A stretch of 64,000 nucleotides of DNA from Kwoniella bestiolae CBS 10118 (lineage: Eukaryota; Basidiomycota; Tremellomycetes; Tremellales; Cryptococcaceae). Position 1 is the stretch's first letter. Every line of letters begins with the position of its first letter. Of this stretch, positions 36,627-47,711 are shown piece by piece. Location: positions 1,922,001-1,986,000 of the forward strand of contig NC_089242.1 of assembly GCF_000512585.2 (NCBI RefSeq). Direction: 5' to 3'. A program made the translations under genes and the position numbers. The notes beneath the pieces are model-generated. The model was given only the letters and a program-made list of their open reading frames with translations. It had not been told where the DNA came from and did no database searches.

Positions 36627-37381
36627 TTACTTCTTACCGGCGGACCTACGGACATCTCATAGTCAGCGACTGAGTAACACTCCGAAAGCTCAGGATAGTT
36701 GCACATCCCATCAAAGTAGGATCTGAAAGGTGGGACCACGCAGAAGGACAAAATCACTCACTTTTTGATACCGGTACCTCCCATAGGACCTTTCTGACCA
36801 GCTATATGTCCACCGTTCCGTGCGTATCAGCATCCAATCAAGGCTTATGATAACATCATGAACGCGCGCGATCTCGACTCACCCTTCGCGGCCGCAGCCT
36901 TCATCTCGGCAGCTTCTCGCTTCTGTTTCTCCTTGAAGGCGAGATCGTCCTCGTCGCTGCGTCATAAACAGATAGATATCAGTCTTCGGCTCGAAGTGTT
37001 CATGGACATTTGGTGCATAGAGGGAGGTACACGAGGTGAGGGTCCACTTACAGCTCCTTGGCGACTTTCTTGGGAGCCTTGAGGGGCTTAGCTGTGATTG
37101 TGAGGTCGCGTCATGTCAGTATCGTCCTTCGGGATATCAAGTCCGATGCCTTCTTCCGTTATGTCATAACGATCACTCCTGAGCCATAACCCTCCCCAGT
37201 CGCGAGCTCTTCTCCAGTACTAGGTTGACGTCGAGGTGTTCGATACCAACGAGGTCCATGATTGGACGCGAAAGAACGAACTAACCTTTACCACCTGCAG
37301 ACAAGAATGAGTAAGCTGAATCCTTCGAGTTCGGGTCTGAGATTGATGTAAGAGTGCGAGCTCACCTTGTCTACCTGCCAT
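36627..37381 (-). CDS. TMA7: TMA7, translation machinery-associated protein
   Basis: TMA7 is a very small, basic ribosome-associated protein conserved in eukaryotes. Spliced exons give MAGRQGGKAKPLKAPKKVAK, then the acidic DEDDLAFKEKQKREAAEMK, an Ala/Lys stretch, and the family end GPMGGTGIKKSAGKK, stopping at 36627. Length (about 65 residues) is normal. Exon 1 is 16 bases (37366-37381) and exon 2 is only 9 bases (37286-37294, GTGGTAAAG), placing the two glycines and a lysine of the RQGGK motif. At least five exons spread a 65-codon gene over 755 bases, which is extreme even for this genome. The assignment is secure from both ends of the protein. Confidence 0.92.
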
Positions 37382-38222
37382 CTTGAGTTATCGTTGGATG
37401 AATATCGTAAGCAAATGAAAGGTAGAATGGAATGATCGAAGTGGATGTTGATCAATTTTCAGAACTTGGAGTGAGATGTGAGGGTAAGGCACCAAACACC
37501 AGAAAGACAGACAACGGAATCTTTTTTTATTTGGTTATGGGTGGATGGTTTCCCACGGTTACTCTCACCCGGTCGTCCACTCATTCACCACTATGATGGA
37601 GTGAGAGATGCAAGACACCAATGGCTCATCGTGGTCCAGCGCTTGACTCATGTTAATCACACGAATCGACAGTCTTGCAATCCTGCAACGGGGCACCCCC
37701 AATGTTACCCATAACCATACCAGAGGGAACCACCGAAATCCAAACCACCTCATCATGGTACGAAATCACCAACCACACGGGTAAAGCCGTACGGGCCAAT
37801 GTGGGGTTGATATTCCTCTTGGTCGAGGGGTGCGAGAGACATGGCGGGAGGTATAGTACGAGTGGGTATGGGGGATCATTCTCCGTTAGGAAGATTGATC
37901 ATGGGTCTGGACAAGGACAAGAAGAAGGGGAAGCGGGGAGCTGAAGGAGGGGACATACTTGTTGGTCTTGTGGGGATGATAATGGAATGAGGCGGTGGGA
38001 TTACTAGAGAGGATGAAGTAATGTGCGTTTCATGACAGGACAGACAGTCTCGTAGAATTCAGATACCAGTGTACTGGTTCAGAAGATATCTGACTCGCCA
38101 GCCTGGTCAGGTCTGATCTCCATCGGTACAAACCGAATCATCTTGACGATTAAATATCATTATAGTCTGGTTATGTACAATATCAAAGCGTATACCGATT
38201 AAATTCTTATCTGCATGACCGC
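37382..38222. other. Intergenic, TMA7 promoter and 3' end of the CBS gene
   Basis: An 89-codon plus frame at 37675-37944 has a fairly protein-like start (MLPITIPEGTTEIQTTSSWY), but no second exon or family could be seen, so I do not call it. The rest shows nothing. Confidence 0.4.
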
Positions 38223-39203
38223 TTATCCTCTTCGCTTCACGAATGTCTGCATACATTTCACAAATTAGCCCATCATGTTCAGAAGACACGTCAAGTAAGA
38301 GAATCCACCCACCTCCAAATCATCCTTTGTAGCCACCGCAAGCACCCACTTACGTTCCACGTCTGTGACTATCGCATCCCAAGTTGGGGTCAGCTCGCCC
38401 GAAATCTTGCCTGCTTAATAAGACTCTATGATGAGAACAAGATATACTACTGTACTTACCCAAAGCAAAATCCGTTCCTGCGCTGATGAAGAACTGCTCC
38501 AACTCCTCCAACGGTGTCAGGGGATGAATCACGGTATATGGGTGAGATCGGGAGGAGAGAGGGAAATGGGTTATACATCTTGCTGTTGCCATTCCATGTT
38601 ATCAGCTCATATTCCTCTTGAAAGAAAAAGGTTGGAGATAACGCACACACAGGATCATCCTCTCTTATCGTACCCGTTTCGAACTTCTGTTTGAGGGATG
38701 GGACGTATAGGTATCCTATGGGTCTCCGGCGATCGTTGAGGATTCTACCATGTAGAAGTAATAGTAAACGTCAAGTGATAGATGGAATGTCGAACGATAG
38801 ATCGCGAGTGATCCATCGAGCCCGAAGGAGAGAGGAGAAAAGCAGGATAATCAGCTATCACTTCGAGATGGTTGTTACACCCAAGAGAGAGGCGCACGAC
38901 TCACGGTAGTTGATCGAACTCTCTTTCGTAGGCAGCTTCCAACGCATGGGATATCGGTGCGTCCTCGGATAGGCAGAATGCAGGTGGGAGTTGAAGGTCC
39001 TATAAGAAAAACGATGGTAGGTCAGCTTGCAGCGATAGCTTCTCTGAGCACAATCTGCTGATCGGTCCTTTGCCGAAAGACTACCCGTTTGACCTTCCGC
39101 ATTAGTCAGAAGTGATGGAACTCACCTCAACACATGCTCCTCTGTATTTCGCTGTCAAGTCTGGTTTGGTATTTGCCGTTGGGGTTGTCTCTTTGTCGAT
39201 CAT
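38223..39203 (-). CDS. Small CBS-domain protein
   Basis: CBS domains come in pairs and usually bind adenine nucleotides. From MIDKETTPTANTKPDLTAKY I read LPPAFCLSEDAPISHALEAA and YEREFDQLPILNDRRRPIG followed by YLYVPSLKQ (first CBS repeat), then DPVSRCITHFP and HPLTPLEELEQFFISAGTDF, then ALVTDVERKWVLAVATKDDL (second repeat). It ends TFVKRRG at 38223, just after the second repeat. So the whole protein, about 170-190 residues, is little more than one Bateman pair. Four or five short introns interrupt it. It is divergent from the ABCD transporter gene. Small stand-alone CBS proteins exist in many fungi; the ligand and partner are unknown. Confidence 0.82.
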
Positions 39204-39620
39204 CCTGCTTAGTTGCTTAGAGTACGAAGCCAAGTCGACCTGGGATTGTATGACAAGGCTATGATAATTAGATGTCAGATGTCAACGAATCAACCATCAA
39301 AATTTCTGAGCCATACTCTAAGATATTGGTGAGGTGATCCATGCATTGCATTCATCTTGGTTGTGTCAACAGATCAGAGCTCGGACGCAAGGACACATGG
39401 CAGACGAGAAGGAGGTCAGTGCGTCACCGATACACCGGTTAATCGCCGCACATCATATAACCGGGGTCTCAATACTCGAATGCATCCCACTTCATCCCAT
39501 TCAAATCCATCAGTCACTCCAACTATATCATCTGTCTTCCTCGACAATCACCAAATATCGTCGACCAACCTCACTCTGACTCTAGCATCAATGTTATTCT
39601 TCACCAATTAGTCCGACAAC
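39204..39620. promoter_or_regulatory. Divergent promoter between the CBS gene and the ABCD transporter
   Basis: About 420 bases between divergent starts. No recognised site stands out. A minus-strand reading shows that upstream codons SQVDLASYSKQLSR continue in frame past the chosen CBS start, so the CBS protein may start further upstream. Confidence 0.4.
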
Positions 39621-42600
39621 ATGGCGATCACAGTCCCCTCCCTACCCAAATCACCTATATCAAACCTCTCAGCCAGACGACGCCAAGCACTCATCGTCGT
39701 TCTCATCTCCGCCCTCCTAGCTAGATCTGTACCTCTCAATGCGTCTTCTACTATACAGGCATGGAAACATGACAGAGCAGCAAGGAGGGCAGAGAAGAAG
39801 AGGAGGGAGACTGAGACGCCTTTGTAAGGTTAATTTTGGCACATTTACCTATCTAGCTTGCTAATTTATCGATATATAGGAATACCCCTGCATTGGAGAA
39901 GAAACTGGTTGATCTGGTCAGTTGCCATTCTCGGTCGATACGAAAAGACGTTCAGCTGATTTTATTGGACGTGTTAGTACATCCCCGACCCATCAGGTTC
40001 CCGTACCCTCCTAGTTCCCCACCTAGGTCGAATCTCAAAGGTCCGAATCACCCCAACCTCATCAGAACTATACGCTTCTCATCTATCTTCCTTCCCTCCT
40101 CTAAACCCTGGAGAGAAGTTGGGAGTCAATAAGCAATTCTGGAAGATGCTCATCGCGGTGCTGCGAGTAGCTTTTCCGAGGTAGGTCAGCTTTCCCTTAC
40201 GTCTTACAGTGATAGTGGAGAAGCTAATTCATGAGCGAGAATAGTAAAACGGGGAAGGAAGCTTTCTTGCTTGTTTTACATACTTTCTTCTTACTCTCTA
40301 GAACGGTGTTGAGTGTGATGGTAGCGAGGCTGGATGGAAGGATCGTAAGGGATTTAGTGAGTCCCCTTTGTCATTATACTACATGGAAGTAACGCTAACA
40401 CCATATGCTTCACTAAGGTATCTGCCAACGGAGCAGGTTTCATGAGAGGTCTAGGATGGTGGTTTGCACTTGCCATTCCAAGTACATACACCAATTCCAT
40501 GGTACGTGCCCCTCAGCTTATTGCGTATTCTTCAAAGGTCAAACTAAGCTAATCATGCTATAGATCCGATACCTTGAACGTAAACTCGCTTTGGCATTCA
40601 GGACAAATCTTACTCGATATATCCACGATCTGTACCTGTAGGTTGAATCAGCTTACTCTTAGGGTAATTTGGCCCTGCAGAACAAGCTGACCAATACATT
40701 ACAACGTAGAAATGACAACTTAAACTACTATAAATTTGGCTTAGGGCTGGGAGTCGCTGTCCCAGCTGAACAGAAAAAAGCTGGAGAGAGCGGTGGTAGT
40801 AGCGGTGGGGCGAACGAAGCTGCAGCTGGTACAGCTGACCAGTGAGTCGAGCCTACTTACCATTCTTTCTGATTTCTGCTGATCGTTTTCCATGCTTAGG
40901 TTTATCACTACCGATGTAGCGAGATTCTGCGATTCCCTTGCTGCCCTTTAGTATGTTCAGCTCACTTACACAACAGTTCCCAGAGATAATTGAGCTGATA
41001 TGTACTCTAGCGGAAACATAGGTAAACCAGCTCTCGACCTTTTGATCTTCACCTCTCAACTTGCCGCCTCCCTCGGACCAATGGGTACAATGGGTCTATT
41101 CGCGAATTACGGTTTCACAGCTTACGTGCTCAAGAAAGCTACCCCGGCGTTCGGGAGGATGGCAGCTACTGAAGCTAGGTTAGAAGGGGAATATAGAGCT
41201 GGATTAGGTAGGATTGGAAGAGACGGCGAGGAGGTTGCGTGAGTATAAGGTCCGTGATTGGCTGGTGAGTCTGCTGATATCAGGTCCAGGTTCTATAATG
41301 GCGGTAAGAGAGAGAAAGGTATCTTGTTGGGTGCGTACGAGAAGTTGGCGAAACATGTTCACACGGTATTTAAGGTATGTTGAACAAATATATCCATAAG
41401 GAAGGATATCAGCTTATACTTTACATTGATAGGCAAGGATTCCTTATGGGTAAGCTAGCTATTCCCGAGACAACACCATTGGCATGACTAGCTGACTGTT
41501 TCTGTTATGAATAGAATGACCGAAGACTTTGTCATCAAGTACTTCTGGTCGGCTTGTGGCTACTGCCTCATGTCACTGCCCATTCTATTCCCAGCTGCTA
41601 CCAAAGCTCTCCACACGCCTCATCCTCATGCCTCAACAGAGATCCATCACGAGGTAGCAGAAAGAACAGAGAGTCAGTTGAGCTATCTGCCACGACCGGA
41701 TCAAGCTGACGAGCGATTCGCATAGGCTACGTCTCCAATAGACGATTGCTGCTTTCTCTTGCGGATGCTGGTGGTCGACTCATGTACTCGGGTAAGGATC
41801 TAGCCGAATTATCAGGCTACACCTCCAGAGTATACGCGTTGTTGTCGTCCTTGCACTCTTTGAACAATAACATATATCCCGAAAACCCTAGACCAGCAGG
41901 TTTAGAGGAAGATCAGGTGAGCTAATTCTAGCAAAGTTTCGGTCCCAAAGCTCATAGACCCTTTTCAGGTATTCTATGATCTGTCCAACGTCCATGGAAG
42001 AGTCATCATTGGACCGAAACATCTCTTGATCCGTGGTGTACCGATCGTAGCACCAGCTGGAGGAGCAGCAGGAGCCGAAAGAGGCGGAGAAGAGTTGATA
42101 CATAGTTTGGATATGAGGGTGGAACAGGGAGAACATACTTTGATTACTGGACCGAAGTGAGTTATTCGAAAAAGGTCACCCGGAATAAGGATCAAATACA
42201 GCTTGCTAAGTCTGATTGCAGTGGAGTGGGAAAGACGTCAATCGCCAGGATCGTAGCTCAATTGTGGCCTACATGGTCGGGATTGATGGAAAGGCCCATT
42301 CATGGCGAAGGAGGGATCTTCTTCTTGCCTCAGAGGCCGTACCTCAGTATCGGAAGTCTACGAGATCAGTGAGCTCTCCCCCCGCCTTTCTTTTCGGTGC
42401 ATAGTAGCTGACTTTTCGTTTTTACTTCTATAGAGTCATCTAGTAAGCTGACAGGAACGCGAATCGCTGCATCAGCTGACAGCACGTGCAACGATGATAG
42501 TCCCCATACTTACGCTGAGATGAAGTCCCGTGGACGGACCGATGCCGAGTTGATGAGCATACTCAAACACGTCCATTTGGAATACCTACCTTCGAGGGAA

Positions 42601-43407
42601 GGTGGCTGGGAGACAAGAAAGGAATGGAAAGATGTTTTGTCGTGAGTTGTCGCAGCTGGAAATGTAGTAGGGTAATCAAGCTTATGAGGGGCTCTTTCGA
42701 TAGTGGTGGTGAGAAACAGCGAGTGAGTGGGGCATAGTATATCGCTCGGGTTTCAGCGATGCAGTAGCTGACTTTGTTATAATCACGATTAGATGGGAAT
42801 GGCCAGGTTATTGTGAACTACTCTCTATCTGTGCATTCTAAGCCAAGCTGACTATTGATAAAAGCTACCACCGACCCTCCTACGCTATTCTTGATGAATG
42901 TACTTCGGCAGTTTCAAGTGATGTTGAAGGATTGATGTACGAGCACGCAAAGAGTCTCGGCATAACACTAGTGACAATCTCGTGAGTTGGCAAAAGCGTG
43001 AAGATGCCTCACTGCAATAACTCACTGTACTATCATACCATTATCACGTCTATCATATGCTAATATTCATATACAGCCATCGACCATCCCTACTGAAATA
43101 CCATAACCGACATCTAAGATTAGGGGACCCAACATCGCATCACACTTCCTCAACTCCACTTACTCGCACGCCCGTAGCGTCCACTACGAACTTGACGAAC
43201 CTCACTGCACCCCAGACTCCTTCTACGCCTTTGGCAGCGCACGGATGGCAGCTTACCACATTGACTTCGAGCAGTGCGGAGGAGAAGAAGGAATTGGATC
43301 ATGAGATTGAGGAGATCCAGAGGCAGCTGGGCGAGGTGGAGGGGTGGGAGAGGAGGTTGGAGGTTATTGGGAGGGAGTTGAGGGGTGAGCAGGTTGAAGT
43401 GAAGTAG
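39621..43407 (+). CDS. Peroxisomal ABC half transporter (ABCD/Pxa type)
   Basis: ABCD half transporters bring very-long-chain acyl-CoA into peroxisomes and act as dimers. It starts MAITVPSLPKSPISNLSARR. The membrane part has ABC_membrane_2 landmarks: FLLVLHTFFLLSRTVLSVMV, LDGRIVRDLVSANG, IRYLERKLALAFRTNLTRYI and YRAGLGRIGRDGEEVAFYNG, the last containing the EEA-like loop. The ATPase part has Walker A GPNGVGKTS (split by an intron before 42221), a Q-loop in FFLPQRPYLSIGSLRDQ, the signature LSGGEKQR, Walker B YAILDECTSAV and the H-loop TISHRPSLLKYH. A C-terminal charged coil ends at 43407. All motifs look intact. About fifteen introns. Which of Pxa1/Pxa2 it matches cannot be told. Confidence 0.92.
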
Positions 43408-43926
43408 GATAATACCACTAGGCATCTTGATGGGATACTTTGGAGCTGAGCCGATGCCGATGGATCCAGAGGGGTGTATGCTAGAGGAAGTTCGATCTGT
43501 AAAAGTCTGGAGTAATACTCGAGTAGTTGTTCAAAATGTTTTTATACTTGTATAGAAGAAAGGATCGTTTATGTATGAGCTTGTCGTTGTCGTCTACTCA
43601 ACTCATGGGTGATATTGATTCTCTTTGTGCGGTCTTCACAGTCAAAGACTAGTACGTCTGTCAGATCGAATGGCAAAATGCATTTGGTAAAGCGAGATAA
43701 AACAAGCATAGACAGTCATCATGTATGGAACCTCTTGACTAGTCGTTACACTACACCGCGTCACAGAATCCTCCTTAAACCAGCACAACGGAGAACCTTA
43801 ATCTCTCAAACAGACATCGTATATAAAAAACAAAACGAACGAAGGGATAGCGAAAACAACAACAACAACGCATACACCCCAACCCCACCTCACCCACATT
43901 GAAACATGTACAACCAACGTCCTCTC
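43408..43926. other. Intergenic between convergent genes
   Basis: Two 3' UTRs meet here. The only low-complexity stretch is AAC-rich near 43855-43870. No gene. Confidence 0.45.
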
Positions 43927-46900
43927 CTAATCTACATCCTCCAGACTCTTCCTCTTCCTCTTCCCATCTATACCCACTTTGACATTAACACTCGCCACAC
44001 TATCCCTCAACCTCCCCACCCTAGCTTCCACCTCATCCAAAACCCTCATCAACTCCCTTACCTCCTCTATTGGATTTTCAACCACTTGCCGACTCTCCAA
44101 CACCCTCCTAACGGCATCTTCAATCTCGTTCCCACTCCCCCCTCCACCTAACTTCCTAATCCTCCGTTCTTTTACTGCACCTCTATCAATAGACATATAA
44201 GTCCATATATTCGAAATGACCAGCAGGACAATCAATATTCCCATGAGGTTCTGAACCCGAAATGGCGTATCAGATAACATATCTTCAATACTCTCTCCGA
44301 TGCCCTTGATTCCGCTGAATATCGCCTTAATACCCGAAGAGAGGGAATCAAGACCGGATTGGAGAAGGCCCATATCTTCATCTTTCCTCTTTTTCTTCAT
44401 ATCATTCGCATATGCTGATGCCTCGGTCTGCGGTTCTTTCTCTTTATCCTTTTGAGCTTCGTCGGCAGCTTCCACCTCGTCTTCCTCTGCTCCGGCCATG
44501 GCGAATTCGCTGTGATTGTCTTTGATATATTGTCGCATGCCGGATTCGAGGTCGTCGTGGTATGTTTTTTGACCTTCGATGGCTGATTTTTCGATGATGC
44601 CTATGACGAGTCATGAAGAGTCAGCGTGACAAGTTCACCTTGTGCTTTGGTATGATCATGCGTGGAGAGGCAAGGAGCAAGGTGTTGTAAATGGGATATT
44701 AAGGATATGTAGGACAAACTGTATTTGACCGAGGTACTCACCCTTCACCCAACTCTTCCCCGTCCATTCAACAGTAGTAGACACAACCACCTTGGTACTA
44801 TTCCGTCCAGCCCACATGAGACACGTCCTAGTCTTCACGCTAAACACCCCTCCGGAGGGTACATCGGGCGTCTTGGTAGTAGTGATGAGTGAGATGTAAT
44901 CTTCGAAATCCAGATGATCGTGTTCATCTGTTATATGGCATTTGGTCTGTTTGGGCCCGATGGACCCGTTGAGGGGTTTGATATATGATGTGGAGCGGGT
45001 GAGGAGGGAGTTGGAAGGGGAGATGGGCCGCCATTCGGAGCATTCGATATCTGACAATCATCATTTAGCTTAACATTCCTCTGTTATGTGAGTCATCAGA
45101 ACGATGTATTCAGCTGGATGTGCGAGAATATCGATAGATTGAGAGATATCCGGAGAACGCCCCACTCACCTCTCAATTTCTGACTATCACTCAAGAAGTT
45201 CTTGAACCAAGCACTATTGAACATCAATTCGTAGATCTTCTCTGGTGTCGAAGGGAAGGTAGTATCCAACGCAATCTCATTATAATGTTTTCCCTCCTTT
45301 CCACATGCACACTGCGTAGGTGCATGTCCTTTTGATGGTGCTGATCCACCACTACCACCTGGAGCGGGGCCGTCCGCGTCATCTCCAGCCACTGAACCAG
45401 GCCTTGAACCGAGGTTATTGGTGTTGGCTAGAGATACGCTCGACATGACTGCATTGGGGTTGCATAGTCGCCAGATGTTCATCATGACGTCGTAGGTCGA
45501 GTCTCGGGCGATGAGAGAGGCAAAAGTGTACTGGTCATCGTTCGTAAGCATATCGAGTTATTGAATGGTGCAATGTATGACATGAGCAATGAGGAATGAG
45601 AATGGAGAACACACCTTTGCATTGTTGGTAGATACTTGAATAGCATTTGGAATAACCAACGCAGTCATCTTTTTCTCGATTGTCCGGATGTCCGCGAATG
45701 CTACCACGACCTGAATGTAACAATGATGTCAGTACCAGTACATTGTGCTTGGCTCCAAAGCTGTGCATGGCTTTGCGGACTAAGTTGTGTATAGCTTAAA
45801 ATGAAAACAGCTCAACTCACATCGGTTACCCATCCTAAAATATTCGCATGAAAGCAAAGATGATTCTCTGATACGTATAGCCTTCCTTGTAGTAAGATAT
45901 CCTTTGATAGCGCACAGCCGTAATCTAATGCATATCATCAGCATTTGTGCAGATCTCATCGACCTAGTGGAGGAAGAAAGGGACAATCAGTCACTCACCT
46001 TCAATTAGATAATCTCCCTCATCAATAGAGGGGAACAACGCATGGAAATCTGCATTCCGTCTATTACTAGCCACTGCGAAACCCGTTACCGGCAAATCAT
46101 CATCCAAATCGCTATCCGAATCATCATCGTCATCGAAATCCTCCTCGTCAAATCCTCCTTCTCCATCGTACTCCTCGCCATTATCATTCGACGCATCGTC
46201 GTTCAAATCGTCGTCATCTCGTTTGGTAGTTAAGAATGGACTTCTCTTGTGGATCAAGGATGATACCGAACCTTTCTTGGATTTCTTGGGTTTCTCCTCT
46301 TCCGCGGCATTTGTACCGGGATGAGCGAGGTGTAATCCCCCTTTAGCAAGTGCAGCGGCAATACCCGAGTTGGAGGTGATGGATTTTGTCCGTTTCTTCT
46401 TCCTTGACGAGATTGATTTCTTACTTGCGCTGGTCTGTCGAGAATCAACGGGCTGTAATGCATTGGGAGAAAGGGGTGGGGAGATCATATCTCTATCTCC
46501 CTTGTTTCTAGATAGGATAGATCCAGTACGAGATCTCCCACCATTCCCATTGGAAGAGATGATTGATCCTGATCTGTCTCTTGGAGAGGTCTCGATCGGT
46601 GGAGCGACGACTGGTAGGGACATGTTGGAGATGCCGGTGAATGAGTTGTCGTATGCTGTGGGTGTTTCCAAATCGTCCTCTGATATGTCCTACAGACAAG
46701 TACATTGCATGTAAGCTACGCCACTAGTCCAGTGGAGGGATGTTGGAAATTTACAGCTTACCTGAGTGGAAGTGTTACTCAATCCCAGACCCAAGTTTGG
46801 CCGACTCCTTATAGGACTAGTAACCACAGGTGAACTACTGAAACTTCTTGGTGAATTCGATCCTTCCTCCGTCAATACTAATTTGGGTGTACCCAATGGC

Positions 46901-47181
46901 TGGTTGGATTTACCGCTAGAATTGGGAGGTACAGCAAGTGGAGAAGGTCTGTTTCGTGGACTGGGTGTAATTTGCCTCTTGATTGGTGATCCGCTGCCCG
47001 AGGTATTGTCAAAGTTTTCAACGAATAAACTACCAGCTGCACCTGGTGATCCGTTCTGTCTATCTAGTGTATGATGATACTCTTCTTCCTCGGTGTTGAG
47101 TTTATCTGCGATGAGTTCACCTTCGGATGTGGTTGAGGATGTGGAGGGGGAACGCTTGAATCGTGAGAGGATGCTCGGCAT
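43927..47181 (-). CDS. GRAM and VASt domain sterol-transfer protein (Lam/Ysp2 family)
   Basis: These proteins sit in the ER at membrane contact sites and move sterols to the plasma membrane. The N-terminus MPSILSRFKRSPSTSSTTSE is Ser-rich and disordered, followed by an acidic run near 46110-46200. The GRAM domain reads ADFHALFPSIDEGDYLIEDY, GRLYVSENHLCFHANILGW and IRTIEKKMTALVIPNAIQV over several exons. The VASt (StART-like) domain then has ALDTTFPSTPEKIYELMFNS, AWFKNFLSDSQ, WRPISPSNSLLTRSTSYIKP, LNGSIGPKQTKCHI and KVVVSTTVEWTGKSWVKG. Near the end one membrane helix, LMGILIVLLVISNIWTYMSI, anchors it, then a coiled coil ends ESLEDVD-like (KRKSLEDVD) at 43927. Domain order and single C-terminal anchor fit the family. 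Confidence 0.92.
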
Positions 47182-47711
47182 CGAGGTGTGTTGTGTGGGA
47201 TGGGAGTGGTGGAGTAGTGTGAATCACAAGATGGAACGTTGGGAGATGGATGAAGGTGTATAAGAGGTCAATGCTTCAAATGAGTTTGTGATGTTATAAT
47301 TAGGTATGACGATAAGAGTAGGGCGAAGGATACAGTAACAAAGTATGATGACGATCATCATTCAGCCAAGAAAGAAAGTGACAAGGTTAGGCAGTCACAA
47401 AGTGACGTCGCGTCATCCATCCATCCTCTACTCGTATGACCATGAGTATGACCATGAGTATGACCATGACCCGCTTCTTATGTAATAGGTCCCAGAGACA
47501 GGCACCGGTCATTGTCACTGGGAGAGACTCACAAGCTACTAAATGGGTGCATTGTATAAGAATACACTATTCAAAGTCCAGTCAACCACCTCCACTCGCG
47601 CCGTCCACTCAACTGAGAACATTACCAGTACCTGTCAACTTTACCTTTCTTCCTTTTCATGACCTCGATGGAATGGCAACAAACATACCTTGAACCCTTG
47701 CGAGACTCAGT
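47182..47711. promoter_or_regulatory. Divergent promoter with a TGACG palindrome and a 12-base repeat
   Basis: This lies between the Lam-type gene (minus) and the SNM1-type gene (plus). TGACGTCGCGTCA (47403-47415) is an inverted pair of TGACG half sites, the core that CRE/ATF-type bZIP factors bind. A repeat of ATGACCATGAGT, nearly three copies, follows at 47436-47469. Site use is inferred. Confidence 0.4.

Noticed and set aside
37675..37944. 89-codon plus frame upstream of TMA7
   Set aside because: Some protein-like sequence, but no flanking exons or family; too weak to call.
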